Positions 42,915-54,800 of a stretch of 64,000 nucleotides of DNA are shown one piece after another. The first letter of the stretch is position 1; the number at the start of each line of letters is the position of its first letter. Both the position numbers and the translations under genes were made by a program. The notes beneath the pieces were generated by a model. It saw nothing but the letters and a program-made list of their open reading frames with translations, was not told the DNA's origin and made no database searches. This DNA is from Lytechinus variegatus (taxonomy: Eukaryota; Echinodermata; Echinoidea; Temnopleuroida; Toxopneustidae): contig NC_054758.1 of NCBI RefSeq assembly GCF_018143015.1, positions 16,842,001 through 16,906,000 on the forward strand. Reading direction: 5' to 3'.

Positions 42915-43042
42915 GGTAACTATGGCAAGCCTAAAGGGAATCAATTCAAGATATATTTCACTTGAATAAATGTATGTTTCTCCATATTCATTCAGGTGAA
43001 ATATATCTTGAATTGATTCCCTATAGGCATGCCATAGGTAAC
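42915..43042. mobile_element. Short foldback MITE, ~128 bp
   Basis: GGTAACTATGGCA and TGCCATAGGTAAC are near-perfect inverted ends. The arms share GGGAATCAATTCAAGATATA and its complement, with a loop near 42975. Little non-arm sequence remains. Confidence 0.75.
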
Positions 43043-43149
43043 ATACGATGTTTGATATTTGCACAGGAAAAATCAAAGTAATTCTGAATGGATAACAATG
43101 GAAAAAAAAGGAGTAAAGATTGCTACAGAATGCTAAATTACATACACAT

Positions 43150-43206
43150 GTTATGAAGTATATTATAGTACATAATTTGCTTTGTACTATAATATCCTTC
43201 ATAACT
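43150..43206. repeat. 57-nt hairpin with 22-bp near-perfect stem
   Basis: GTTATGAAGTATATTATAG continuing to TAC pairs with GTACTATAATATCCTTCATA continuing to AC, with one mismatch and a 12-nt loop. Its size resembles a pre-miRNA hairpin, but flanking sequence does not extend the stem. Confidence 0.6.
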
Positions 43207-43654
43207 GTAACAAAATGACAGTTCAGAGTATGATACAAGGATTGATTTAAATTAAACAGTAAGTAAAGGATCACATACAAAAATAAAACAAGCATTCTTA
43301 AAAAAAAACATCTAAGCGTTAAATAGGAATTCAATTGAAATAAGGCATCTAAAAATCATCAAGTATTTGAAATTGAATGAAATATGTGAATAAAATCCAA
43401 GATTAATCTAAAAACAATCCATTGTAAGAAAGTTTCGACTAGAATCTTATAAGAATGATGAAGCTACAGATAGAGAATGAGCTAAACACTATTATGAAAT
43501 CACTGATGATAAACAGCTGTTGATTTCAGTTCTGATTAATAATTTTGTATCATTTTGCATATTTTACCGTACCTTCAGCCCTCATTGTACATAAATGTAG
43601 TTTGGAATAGACTCAAACTTGCAATCAAATCTTTTCATTTCAGGCAAAGATGAA
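43207..43654. other. Intergenic, no recognised feature
   Basis: AT-rich; no coding or repeat evidence. Confidence 0.35.
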
Positions 43655-44079
43655 GGCCCTGTCTTATAACAAGTAGCGAAAGACGCACATAAATATCAAA
43701 TTGCAATTGTCCTAAATTTGTGTAAGAGATGAAAATTTCAGATCAATCACAGATTGACTTTGATTTTAATGAATCATAATAGAGTAACGAAGAGTGATAT
43801 CATCACTTTTTGTATATCAGCATTTTTGATGCCATATTTTGGTAGAGCATGATGAAAACCCCCCACGACCCAAATTCTGGGAGAATCGGTCCATGGGGAC
43901 CCGAGATATGACCTCATGAATACATAATTAGCCCTGTTGAAGTTATTATTATTGGCCTCGTTCTATATGTTAAAAACCATGCCAATAATATTATAAACAC
44001 TGATTTCAACGGGGCTAAAAAAAAGTTTCTTTTAGAAGTCACCACTTCAGTACTCTATTCTTTGTGTAAGACAGGGCCC
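43655..44079. mobile_element. MITE, ~425 bp (GGCCCTGTCTTATAAC)
   Basis: The left GGCCCTGTCTTATAAC is loosely inverted at the right as TTTGTGTAAGACAGGGCC. An inner palindrome-like block, 'TTAGCCCTGTTGAAGT' to 'TTTCAACGGGGCTAA' (about 43930-44020), may be a second insertion. Confidence 0.6.
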
Positions 44080-44946
44080 AGATTAACAGGTAAATTAGAA
44101 TGAAACAACAAAATTTGATGAGCACGAATTATGCAAACTGTTGGTTAAGAGGAGAAGATTTCATATTTCATACCATCTATACCCTGCTACTAAAGTGTGA
44201 GGATACCTAACCTTGAAACCATATTATCCACAGTTTTCATGGGAAGGGTATTGCAATTTGCTGATCCCACAATCATGAAAAACCTATGAATAAATGTAAC
44301 AGAATTACATCGGTCAGTGGAACCAGCTAACTATATTGACTGTATCATATAAGGCAATGTGTGGAATGTACAACACATTGCATATTGTTTGCTAAGACTC
44401 TTTTCACTTGGGTGGAACAAGCACCTAAATACTATCAATGTCTCCATGAAAAATGACGATAATATTGCTTGAACTCAAGAAAAGTTTATTACAGATAAAA
44501 GGCAAACGTAAAACAAGCAGTCAAACACTGTTCGTCAAATATGAAAAAAAATCATATAACAATACGAGAGGTGTTAGACATTAGTGGAAAATTAACAATA
44601 TACAAGCTCAAATGAGTGTGTGGAAAATGAATAATGTACAAGCTAATTAGAATGTAAGGGTGCAGTGTTGATTTTACATGTGGGAAGTCAGAACATACAA
44701 ATGCCTAGTAATGACAGACGTGCATCAATTAATGAACTTTACAAGAGTTGCTAGAAGAAAAAAGACCAAAGACATTTGTGTCATGATTTATCCCCTGAAA
44801 ATTTAAACTAACGTAGCAATGGTATTTCGCTATAAATAACTCTTAAAAGATGGAATAAGTTTTAAATATGGAATATGTAAATGGGTGTACTGAGAAAAAA
44901 ATCAGTCTGCTATCAAATCCCTCCACCATGATTTTAAAAGGACATT
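44080..44946. other. Intergenic downstream of ARFGAP2/3, no recognised feature
   Basis: Unremarkable AT-rich DNA, with no repeat or ORF worth naming. Confidence 0.35.
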
Positions 44947-45156
44947 AATAAATATGAATAATTCATGTATTAATATGAATAATTCATATATTAATATGAA
45001 TATTCATACATTACTAGACTGAATAATTCATACATTAATAAATATGAATAATTCATGTATTAATATGAATGATTCATATATTAGTAAATATGAATATTTG
45101 TACATTAATAAACATGAATAATTCATACATTAATAAATATGAATAATTCATACAAC
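44947..45156. repeat. Minisatellite of ~25-31-bp AT-rich units
   Basis: About eight variants of 'AATATGAATAATTCATACAT' followed by TAATA. Each unit is itself close to palindromic (GAATAATTC), so the array can fold at every unit. Confidence 0.8.
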
Positions 45157-45408
45157 TTGGAAGAACATGAATGACTTTAAAATTAACTTGAATAAATAAC
45201 TATCAAAAATAGGACAGAATTGCAGCTTGGAGTAAATTCTTCAATCATTAGGTCTGTTAAGAGTTCATGAAATCATCTGCGGTAAAGTTGGCCAATGCTT
45301 CAATTGTGAATGGCCAGCAAAGCATTTACTTTCGTGCAGAGATGCTATGTACATGTAGTAGCATCAGTCTATCTCATAAACTATGAGAGATCCTTGAACT
45401 GGGATCCG

Positions 45409-45530
45409 GGGACAGTTTCATGCAGCACCTTGTAGGTGATTTCCACTGACAAATTCGTTCTGAGCCAATCAGATGCAAGGATTTCAGTAGCTTATAACAG
45501 TTTCTGTTGCATGAAATGCTCCCCCTGGTG
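45409..45530. mobile_element. MITE, ~120 bp (GTTTCATGCA arms)
   Basis: 'GGGGACAGTTTCATGCAGCA' and 'TGTTGCATGAAATGCTCCCC' are imperfect inverted ends, with 'GAGCCAATCAGATGCAAGGA' inside. A related fragment lies at 48828-48910. Confidence 0.6.
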
Positions 45531-45618
45531 TGCGCCTGGATAGATTTTACAAGATTGGTAATGACGGCCTTTGTCTGCCCACTATGACATCAGATGAATA
45601 AATTAAATTTTTCACAAG

Positions 45619-45753
45619 TCCTGAGCCCAGATGACACAAAGCTTGGCAATTGATCGTAGGACCAATTTCTACAACTGATATAATTGATCATTACGTGCAA
45701 TCAGTCATAAAAACCAATTGCATGACCAATCACTAGGCTTTGTGTTACAGGAC
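45619..45753. mobile_element. MITE, ~135 bp (ATTGATCGTAG family)
   Basis: 'GACACAAAGCTTGG...ATTGATCGTAGGACCAA' pairs with 'TTGCATGACCAATCACTAGG' and 'CTTTGTGTTACAGGAC'. Relatives at 46827-46954 and 51367-51501. It lies in the likely 3'UTR or just past the ARFGAP2/3 stop codon. Confidence 0.55.
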
Positions 45754-45859
45754 TTGGTGTTGGTTGGAGATTTCAATTGATGATCCGTTATGATTATCTT
45801 GTTTTGATTGGAGCATAAAGACACTTGGATGAGGGTATACTACACTAGACATGTTGTTA

Positions 45860-45877
45860 TCAATATCCATAATGATC
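45860..45877 (-). CDS. ARFGAP2/3: ARFGAP2/3 terminal mini-exon (DHYGY-stop)
   Basis: The acceptor GTTTTTCAG is followed by GAT CAT TAT GGA TAT TGA. Human ARFGAP2/3 end DRYGSY or DRYGS, so this 18-nt coding remnant fits exactly. It is far too short to be found by ORF length. Confidence 0.9.
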   Translation of the reverse strand, partial: DHYGY

Positions 45878-48800
45878 CTGAAAAACAAGCAAACAAAACA
45901 ATAGAATATTAAATCACAATCAAGATATTGTAAAATATACAGGTTAAGAATTAGTAATAAGAAGTAGTTCAGAAATTCTGAAGCTTTCAGAATTCCAACT
46001 CCATTTAGCAAACCATTAGTTCTTGCATTTGTTTCAATAAGATTATATCCTTACTCGGTGTAAGTTTAAGATTTTGGCAACTACATGTATCATGGCAAGA
46101 ACCATGGTAACAAAACTCAGCAGCCAATCACATTTAAAGGTTTCCTTGAAAGTTACCACAATGGCAAAGTTACCACAATGGCAAAGCTTCCACAGATTGA
46201 GTCTTATATGAACTTGGATTTGATCATCATTATCCAAAAACAATCACATCACAGATATTGTGCTTTGCTATCCATACATTAATCATGTTAGAAAATAAAA
46301 GGAACCAGAAAATAGCAACGGGTCCCACAGTTCAGAATAAGGGTCAAAACGTTAAACAGCACACTGACCTGTATAGAGTTGACGAGCCCGTTGGCCATAC
46401 GGGACAGCTTGCCGGCGACCTGATTGACGCCGTCCTTCATGCCGTCCTTTATGGCCCCCAGATCAGCCCCGGAGGGCCCCCTCGTCGCTGACCTCCCGAA
46501 GAAGTCGTCGCTTGATATGGATTGCGAGTTTGAGAACCGGCCAGACTGGCTCTCATGCTGTGTGAGAGATTGAGAGACAATGAAATTGAGAGATTGAGCG
46601 ACAAAATTTCGTCTTGATATCCCATTTCAACTTATTCAATAAGAACAAGTGGATGATAGTCATATAGCTTTTCGTAAGTGCGACTTGACAAACGACTGGT
46701 GATCCTTTCTCTTGGTAAATGATTCACACAGGATTTCCATTGGCATTGATTATATTTCTAAGAAATGATCACCAGTCGTCAGAGTCACTCGTAACCTACC
46801 AATAGCTTCATGAAACACCCACCAGGGTCCTGTAAGACAAAGATTAGCGATTAATCCTAAGCTTGATTTTCATGATTGATTGTGCACTGCAGTCAATGCG
46901 ATCAATCGTAGAACAATATTCTACGATCATTGCTAAGCTTCGTGTTACGGCCCCTAAATCATTAGAATTCTGTAGATAATAGAGTCTGGGTGGGTGCTTC
47001 ATAAGGTTGTTCGTAAGTTTGGAATGACTGGTGATCCTTTCTCTAGGGCTTAATAATAGCAATGATAATCATCCGTATATATCATTAAAGGAGAATGAAA
47101 CCATTGGAACAAGATAGCTTGTGTGAAAACAGAAAAATCAAAGAAACAGATCAACAAAAGTTTGAGAAAAATCGGACAAATAATGAGAAAGTTATGAGCA
47201 TTTGAATATTGAGATCACTATTGCTATTGAGATAGCAAATTGGCAATGCGACAAAGATGTGTGATGTCACTGATGAACAACTCTCCCCATTACTTTAGTA
47301 TATATTTCACTTGAATTGTCTCTTTTATCACATCTATCCATAGATCATGTGTTCTAACTACATGAGGGCATGTAATACATATTTTTTAAGAATACATAAT
47401 GGATAAAGAGTTTGTATCATCGTAAGAAAAAGCAAAAAGAGACAATTTGAGGGTATTTTATAGTCCACCAAAGGGAGTTGTTCATCAGTGACATCACACA
47501 TCCTTGTCGCATTGCCAATGGGAGGATCTCCATAGCATTAGTGATTGCAATATTCAAATGCTCATAACTTTCTCATTATTTGTCCGATTTTTCTCAAACT
47601 TTCTTTATTCTTATTCTTTGATTTTTCTGTTTCTACACAAGCCTATTTGTTCCAAAGGTTTCATTCCCCTTTAACTACTAGAAAGGATTACCTGTCATTC
47701 GCATAAATCATTCATAACTTGCAAACAGCTTTATGAAATGACCCCTTACTAATTTTGTAATAGAATGAGAAAGATAATCCTGATGGGTTTTTTTTTTTAG
47801 ACAAAATGGGGAAATGGGCAGGAGAGGGATAAGGAGAATGCAAATCAACAGGTCAAGTGTTTTAGGTAGCATTTAACTTCAATTTTGCTGATGAGTGTTG
47901 TAAGATACTGAAACCGTTGTATCTGATTGGCCGAGACAGAATCTGTCACTGAAAATCACTTAGTGATGTTTCCTGAATGTCCTACCCCCCCCCTTCCCCA
48001 CCCCTACTTTCTGGATTTGAGATACCAGAATTTTAAATATATTTTTTTTGAAATGCTTCTATCATGCAGAGATCAGCATGGGCCCGTCTTGCAAAGAGTT
48101 GCGATTGATCCGATCAATCGCAAGTATGGAAAGTCAGCAAAGTCGACCCATTCAACGCATGTTTGCTCAAAAATTTTTCTAGATATGAATGTATATCCAT
48201 AAATTCATTGATTTTTTGACAAGTGCAGTGTGTTCTCCTTTGTTTACAAAAGACGTGCAAATTTCCTGTAGAAAAAATTATGACACTGATGGATTTCCAT
48301 AGAGTTATGATTGATTGGATCAATCGTAACTCTTTGTAAGACAGGGCCGTGTAGCTGTAAAATAAATAGATAGGACCAATGCAATTTATATTGAAAATAA
48401 TGACAGTCACATACATTCACGGTGCATTGAGAGGAAGATGGGGGGGGGGTGATTAGAATATAAACTAAAATAAAGTTATGCAGGACATTCTAAAGACCTA
48501 GCAAAAGTCAAACTCTTTTTCATAGTCATAATAAACTGATAATACTGAAGTAGGTTGAAATTTCCATTATATCATATCAATATTACATACTAGGAAACAT
48601 ATCACTCATAATTACAGCTGATGTCCAAAAATAAATGTACCGGTATGTCTCTTCTTCCAAATTAATTATGCAATTCTAATGAAAATCCTTATAAGATTTT
48701 AAGTTTTCATATATCATTTGTATAATGAGGAAAGTTAAGGAGTAATATTACGAGCAAGTTTTGATCACTTTGGGCACTTGAAATGAAATTGTCATCTTGG

Positions 48801-51800
48801 TGTAACATGCTTCATGGCAAATCTCAGGGAGTGTTTCACCAAGCGGTGATTTTCATTGGTAATTGTTATAAGCTACTGAAATCCTTGCATCTGATTGGCT
48901 GAACATTACTTTAAGGATTTAAGGATAATGTGTCTTGTGATTCATGACATCCTTCCTGGGTATCAAACGAATTCCACATTTATGAGTAACGGTATTTTAT
49001 TTTTATGCAATAAAATGGTGCATATTCTACTGGCATCTGACAAAATAATATGCATTTGTAATTTACATGTATGAACAGTTTTGCTAAATGTTGCAATTAG
49101 ATGACCTTGTGGACAACTGTGCACTTGTATATTGATGAAGCATGAGAATATACAGAGAGGTAATTCAAATGAATATTGTGTTAGTTTTAGCTGATGGAAG
49201 CTTTGTTTGACTGCTTCATGATGATCTTTCATTCAGCAATGATGATCACCAACCCATATTAGGTGAGCCTGGGTCAACCATGATTGTAATCTATATACCT
49301 ATTGGTAGCCAAATGAGAATACATTTTGTTTAAAGGAAACCAAAACCCAAGAAGTGAAGCAATGTTATTAAAAAAGAGTAAAATGAGAGGAACAATTTAA
49401 AACAGGTTTCATCAAGATCAGTTATGAAATAAGCAAGTTTTGGATGTTTAAAATGTCTTCTTGTACTTTCTATGGGGATCCTCAAATGCTTCAAAATGGC
49501 TAATTTTGCGGACAACCCTCCATTTGTTTTGTACACAAATTTTCACATTTCCCCCTTTATTTTACATATTTCACATCATTTCCTCTTGACCTCGACATAT
49601 GTTTTGTGAAATATATTTTCTCATGACATATATCATGCTCAGAATGAGGCAATATGCAATTTGAAAGATGGTGGGGAAAATCTGAAAAATTGTGTACAAT
49701 ACAAATGAAGAGTTGTCCCCAAAATCAGCCATTTTGAAGCATGATTGCCAATTTGATGATCCCGTGCCACAGACAGTACAACAGTATATAAACTTGTTTT
49801 TTCATGACCGATTTTGATGACACTTTTTCAAATTGTTAGTCTCATTTTATACTCTTTCCAATAAGATTGGTTCTCTACTTGGGATTTGGTTTCCTTCTAG
49901 CAGCGGTATTGATTGCTGATCTATATCAAGTGTTCCAGGGTGAAACCTTGATCCGTTGTTATTTCACTATGGCCCGTATTCTGAAGTGTGGTTTAATTTA
50001 AACTCAGGTTTAAAGTTGTGGTTTAAGTATGGGAAGCCAAAAGTATCAAAAAAATTTTAAGTTGTATGTTTTCTCATGTTTACTGTGCTCTTTCCTGATT
50101 CATCGATGGTGAAGACGATTATCTATTTATACTTTCTACACAATTATGAATGATTTGAAAGCCGATTGAGCTGAAGTATGATATAACTACTGTTAGTGAT
50201 TATGTAACAATTGGCTGTCCATACTTAAACCACAACTTTAAACCTGAGTTTAAGTTAAACCCGACTTCAGAATACGGGCCTATGGGTATTAACCAAATTT
50301 AAAACACATAGTTTGATTACTCCATGTGCATAACTTTCAACTGTATAAATCACTCGTCACACTAAAATTGAAACTGAAGTCACTCATAGTTCAAGTGAAA
50401 CATCATTTCGCAGGAGTGATTTTTGATTGTTTTTAAATACATATCCTCAATGACCGCACTTTCCTTGTTAAGCCTACACCTGGCTATTCTATTCCGTTAA
50501 GGGATGGTCCAGGCTGAAAATAATTATATCTAAATAAATAGAGTAAATTTCACAGAGCAAAATGATGAAAATTTAATCAAATTGGAGAACAGATAACAAA
50601 GTTATTGAATTTTAAAGTTTATCAATATTTTGTGAAAACAGTAAATGCACATCGTCATGAATATTCATTAGGTGGGCTGATGATGTCACATCCCCACTTT
50701 CCTTTTTCTTATGTTATTACAAGAAATCATAAATTTTCATTATTTCATACATGTGTAAACGATGTGTCTCCATTATGATGACATAAGTTGCGGCAATAAA
50801 TAACTTACACACTTCTTCAGTAGTCAATGCAATTGTTTTGTTTTTGATCAAATTTTCAGCATTTTGCTTTGTGAATTTTACTCTTTTTATTGAGATATAT
50901 ATATCATATATATCTCCAGCTTGAACCATCCCTTTAAGGGAATGGCACTCTTTCTCCATATCCACTCCCTCCCGGGTACGCTAGTGCCTGACATTCATAT
51001 GTAGTTCCCTCCTGGCAACACATGTTTTTGATATATTTACTCTTGTTAACACTCCCTCCCCCCAAAAAAAAGGGGCAGTATGCATACTGTTGCACCAACA
51101 GTTAATTTTTTTTAACAAATAAAAGATAGATACCACATACACAAATAAAAAGATCATAATTTGTATAGGGCAATCCAACCTGGATTTCAAGTTGCATTAA
51201 CTGATAGCAAAAAAAAAAAAAATTCAAACATAGCAAGGCATTCTCAAAGTTTGCAAAGAAACTGCATAAATCATAGATTAAAAAGAGAACTTGAATATCA
51301 AGGCTGGGCTGCCTTCAGAAGCAGAAGGCTTCAGTTCCATTCTCCATGCCAAGCATTGCATCAGTGCCCCATTACATAAAACTTAGTGATTGATTGTGGG
51401 GTTCATGTTTATGATTGATCCTACACAATTGTCAATGCAATTAATCGTAGAAACCTGCCCCAATGATCAATCGCTATGCTTTACATGTATGTTACAGGGC
51501 ACTGGTATCAGTAGGTAAATTGCTGATTCGTCTACTGCCAACACGTCCACTCACCACATTGTCTCTTTTCATTTAGTCTAATGCCATTCCATCTATCAAC
51601 ATTTTGTCTTAGATAAAACAACCATTTGGTCCAATCATCACTTTGTCTAATTGCTATTTTGTCCATGATCATTTCATCTCATAACCAGTTGGTCTAATAT
51701 CCATTTCATTTCATTCATTTTGCACAATTAACACTTAGTCCAATTAGACCAAATGGTATATGGACTAAATGGCTATTGGACCAACTGGTTATTAGACGGA

Positions 51801-54800
51801 ATGGCATTAGACTGAATGAATGAAAACCATGTGGATAGTGGAAAAACTGATGGTAGACCAAACGATAGGTGACGAATTGGCATTGGGCGAATTAGAAATA
51901 AACAATGTTTATATAGCACTCAAAACCATCTGACCAAACCATTCCAATGAGACAAAAAAGTTAGAAAGAAATGTCAGTCAAAATTCGTCAGAATGTTTTT
52001 GCATTTTTTTTCAATGAACAAATTAGCGTATGCTTACATCAGCATTCTTCTCCTGGTCGAAGAATTGGTCTGACGAGATGCTCTTTGCGTTCGCGAAACG
52101 CTTCAAGGCTTCGCCCGACGACGCTCCAGAGTCATACTCCGTCTTTCTGGGCGTGGATTTGGTCCTAAGGTAATGTTCCAAAATTTATACACACAGGCTT
52201 AGTTTCAATTAATCACCAAGAATCTGACACATCTCAATCCCTTTATTAGTATGTTTATCATAAGAATCTGGACCGATTCATCCCTAAAGCGCAATTTTCA
52301 CGGGGCTCACTGCTGTATTGTGAAGGACGCAAATGTAAGAATGGCAAAGTTCACATTCAAAGAAGTATTCTCCTGAATCCCTGATGACAATGGAGTCCTA
52401 AAACATTTTTTTGCGAAATTATCATGAAGTTTGGGCGGATGCCGCGTGTACCATTGATAAACTACAGCCAGCAAACATACGGAAATAAAATGCGAATACA
52501 TGCAACATCATTGTTCAAAGAATCACAAGCTAAATATTTGTGCAAACGTCGCAGCTTGAGTGAGACAAACAAAGACTTTGCAGAGAGTTTTGGGGGGTAA
52601 CAACCCATTTTTTAAGGTCTTGCACATGTGAAAAAGAGCTTATAAAATTCAGCAATGTTTGCAAAAATCTCATGAAGAAATAGTGTCCAAGGATGCTAAA
52701 ACATCGCAAGTTTTAGCAAAATTTGCACTAAACTAAAACAACTCTTACTAGTAATTTGCAAAGCTTCCGAAACTCTTAGTGCACTTTTGCTGCATTAAAT
52801 GGGACTGTTGACTTTGCCATTATAAACATTTGAGTCATTCGCAAACATTAGTGTACCCTGTAAATACCACAGACACATATTGTGTTTGTGTTCTTGCACA
52901 TGCTGCTGCAGAGTATTAACAATTTTCTCTTGCGTTGATTTATCATATTGTCTTGATGTCCTTGTACATGCGGCAGAGCATTTATGATTTTCTCTTGCTT
53001 TGGAGTTTTATCAACAGTCCAAATGAAATTGCCAGGAAGAAGCCAATTGACTTTCCAAATTTGAAATCATAATTCATTACTAATTAAACAATACCATACA
53101 ATGTAAATTAAAAGTGCAATTGCAAAGCAAAGGATAATCAATCAACTGAAAAAAACTTGTAAAAGCATGCAAGGCAAATTGCAAATTTCATTGACCTATT
53201 TGTCGACAGATTGTGATAAATAACGGACAAGCTGGATGTATATGATGATTTCGTACTACATGTATAACTCACATTTTCAAAGTGACTTTTTTTATTTCAC
53301 GGATATACTATTCAATAATGTAAAACTTATCCTCAATAATGAAACAGCGAATACATATCAGAATAAATATATAACATGATTCGGAGTGGACAACCAACCT
53401 TTTCCTTTAATAATACACTGTAATAATACAAACTTTCAGATGGAAAATGGAATTTGGCCTATAAATATTAGAGAAAGATGTGAACACTATGATGAAAATG
53501 CTTTTTGAAGGTCTAAAAGGTAAATTGATGATGCTAAATATATGTATATATCTTTTAAAGGAACATTGGGCAAGTGTACTGGAGAGCTACCATTCAAGTT
53601 TGTGGGTGCAGTCAGGTCGATAAATGGTGAAGAAAAAAAGGATTGAAATAAAAGATATGGATGGAGTAAGTGAGCTGGAGAGTGAGAATAGAGCTGAAGG
53701 TGAGAGAAAGAAAAAGGGAGAGGGGGAGAGAGATACAGAAAGAAAGAAAGGAAGGAAGGAAGGAAGGAAGGAAGGAAGGAAGGAAGGAAGGAAGGAAGGA
53801 AGGAAGGAAGGAAGGAAGGAAGGAAGGAAGGAAGGAAGGAAGGAAGGAAGGAAGAAAGAAAGAAAGAGTGAGTAAGAGAGAAAAACAGACAGAGAGAGGA
53901 TAGAAAAGGAGGGGGGAAAGAGAGAGGGGGTGGAGAGACACAAGAACTAAGGAAAAGATAGGATGAAATATGGCATAGAAGAGTGATTGGTAAATAAAGT
54001 AACATAAAGAATATAATGTTACATTACAACAAAACAAAGTAAAAAAAAAGGAGATTAAGGGGGGGGGGGATAAAGCAAGCAAAGGTTTTGCCAAGCATTC
54101 GGCCCAATCCATTAAAAAGCAAATATCAGCATCCATTCCCCCTTTTGCGTAAAAATTTTCACCACACAGATGATTAAAAAAAATGAATGAAAATAGTCAA
54201 GATATGGGGGTGTGTGTTTCACTAAAAATAATGTGGGACTTAAAGTCGCTCCCAAACTCCAAGTTGCATGCACAATATAGAGAGCTCTGCTTTGTTGGTC
54301 AGATCGTGCCCAGGCCATGGGACATGCGCAATTGTTCACTAGTTATATTTCATGTTAGATATCTTCTGTGCCTTGGGGCTTAAGCATGACTTGAAGCATG
54401 ACTTGAAGCCATGCTCGAGTCTTTGTGACACTTTTGTGACATAAACTCCTCCAAATGTCAGTTATCTAAGCTCCTTTTTGGCTCCACATTAATGAATTGA
54501 GCTATCTACCCAAAGCTAAAAAAGTTAAATATCACAAGCAACAAGGAATTTGAGAGTGACTTACGGCACACTTGACTCTCAATTAAAATCCCCTTTGGAG
54601 ACGTTGTGCCTTGTTTCACAAAACTCAATTTCAATGAAAAAATGTAAGCTTCTTTAACAAGCAACTGAGAATGCAAATAATGATTGGCTGTTAATAATAT
54701 ATTTCATTGAATTCAAGCATTTGCTATTCATGCCAGGATTTATGACATAGGGCCCTAAGACTCACGAAAAGAAAACCTGTTTGTGAAACCTAGCCCCATG

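Noticed and set aside
41321-43334. Hydrophobic minus-strand ORFs (e.g. 148 residues at 42888-43334)
   Set aside because: AT-rich composition yields Phe/Leu/Ile/Tyr-rich frames; they cross a foldback MITE and the 57-nt hairpin.
53487-54136. Long overlapping ORFs on both strands (Ser/Phe/Leu/Pro and Lys/Glu/Gly)
   Set aside because: Direct products of the (GGAA)n microsatellite and its purine-rich borders.
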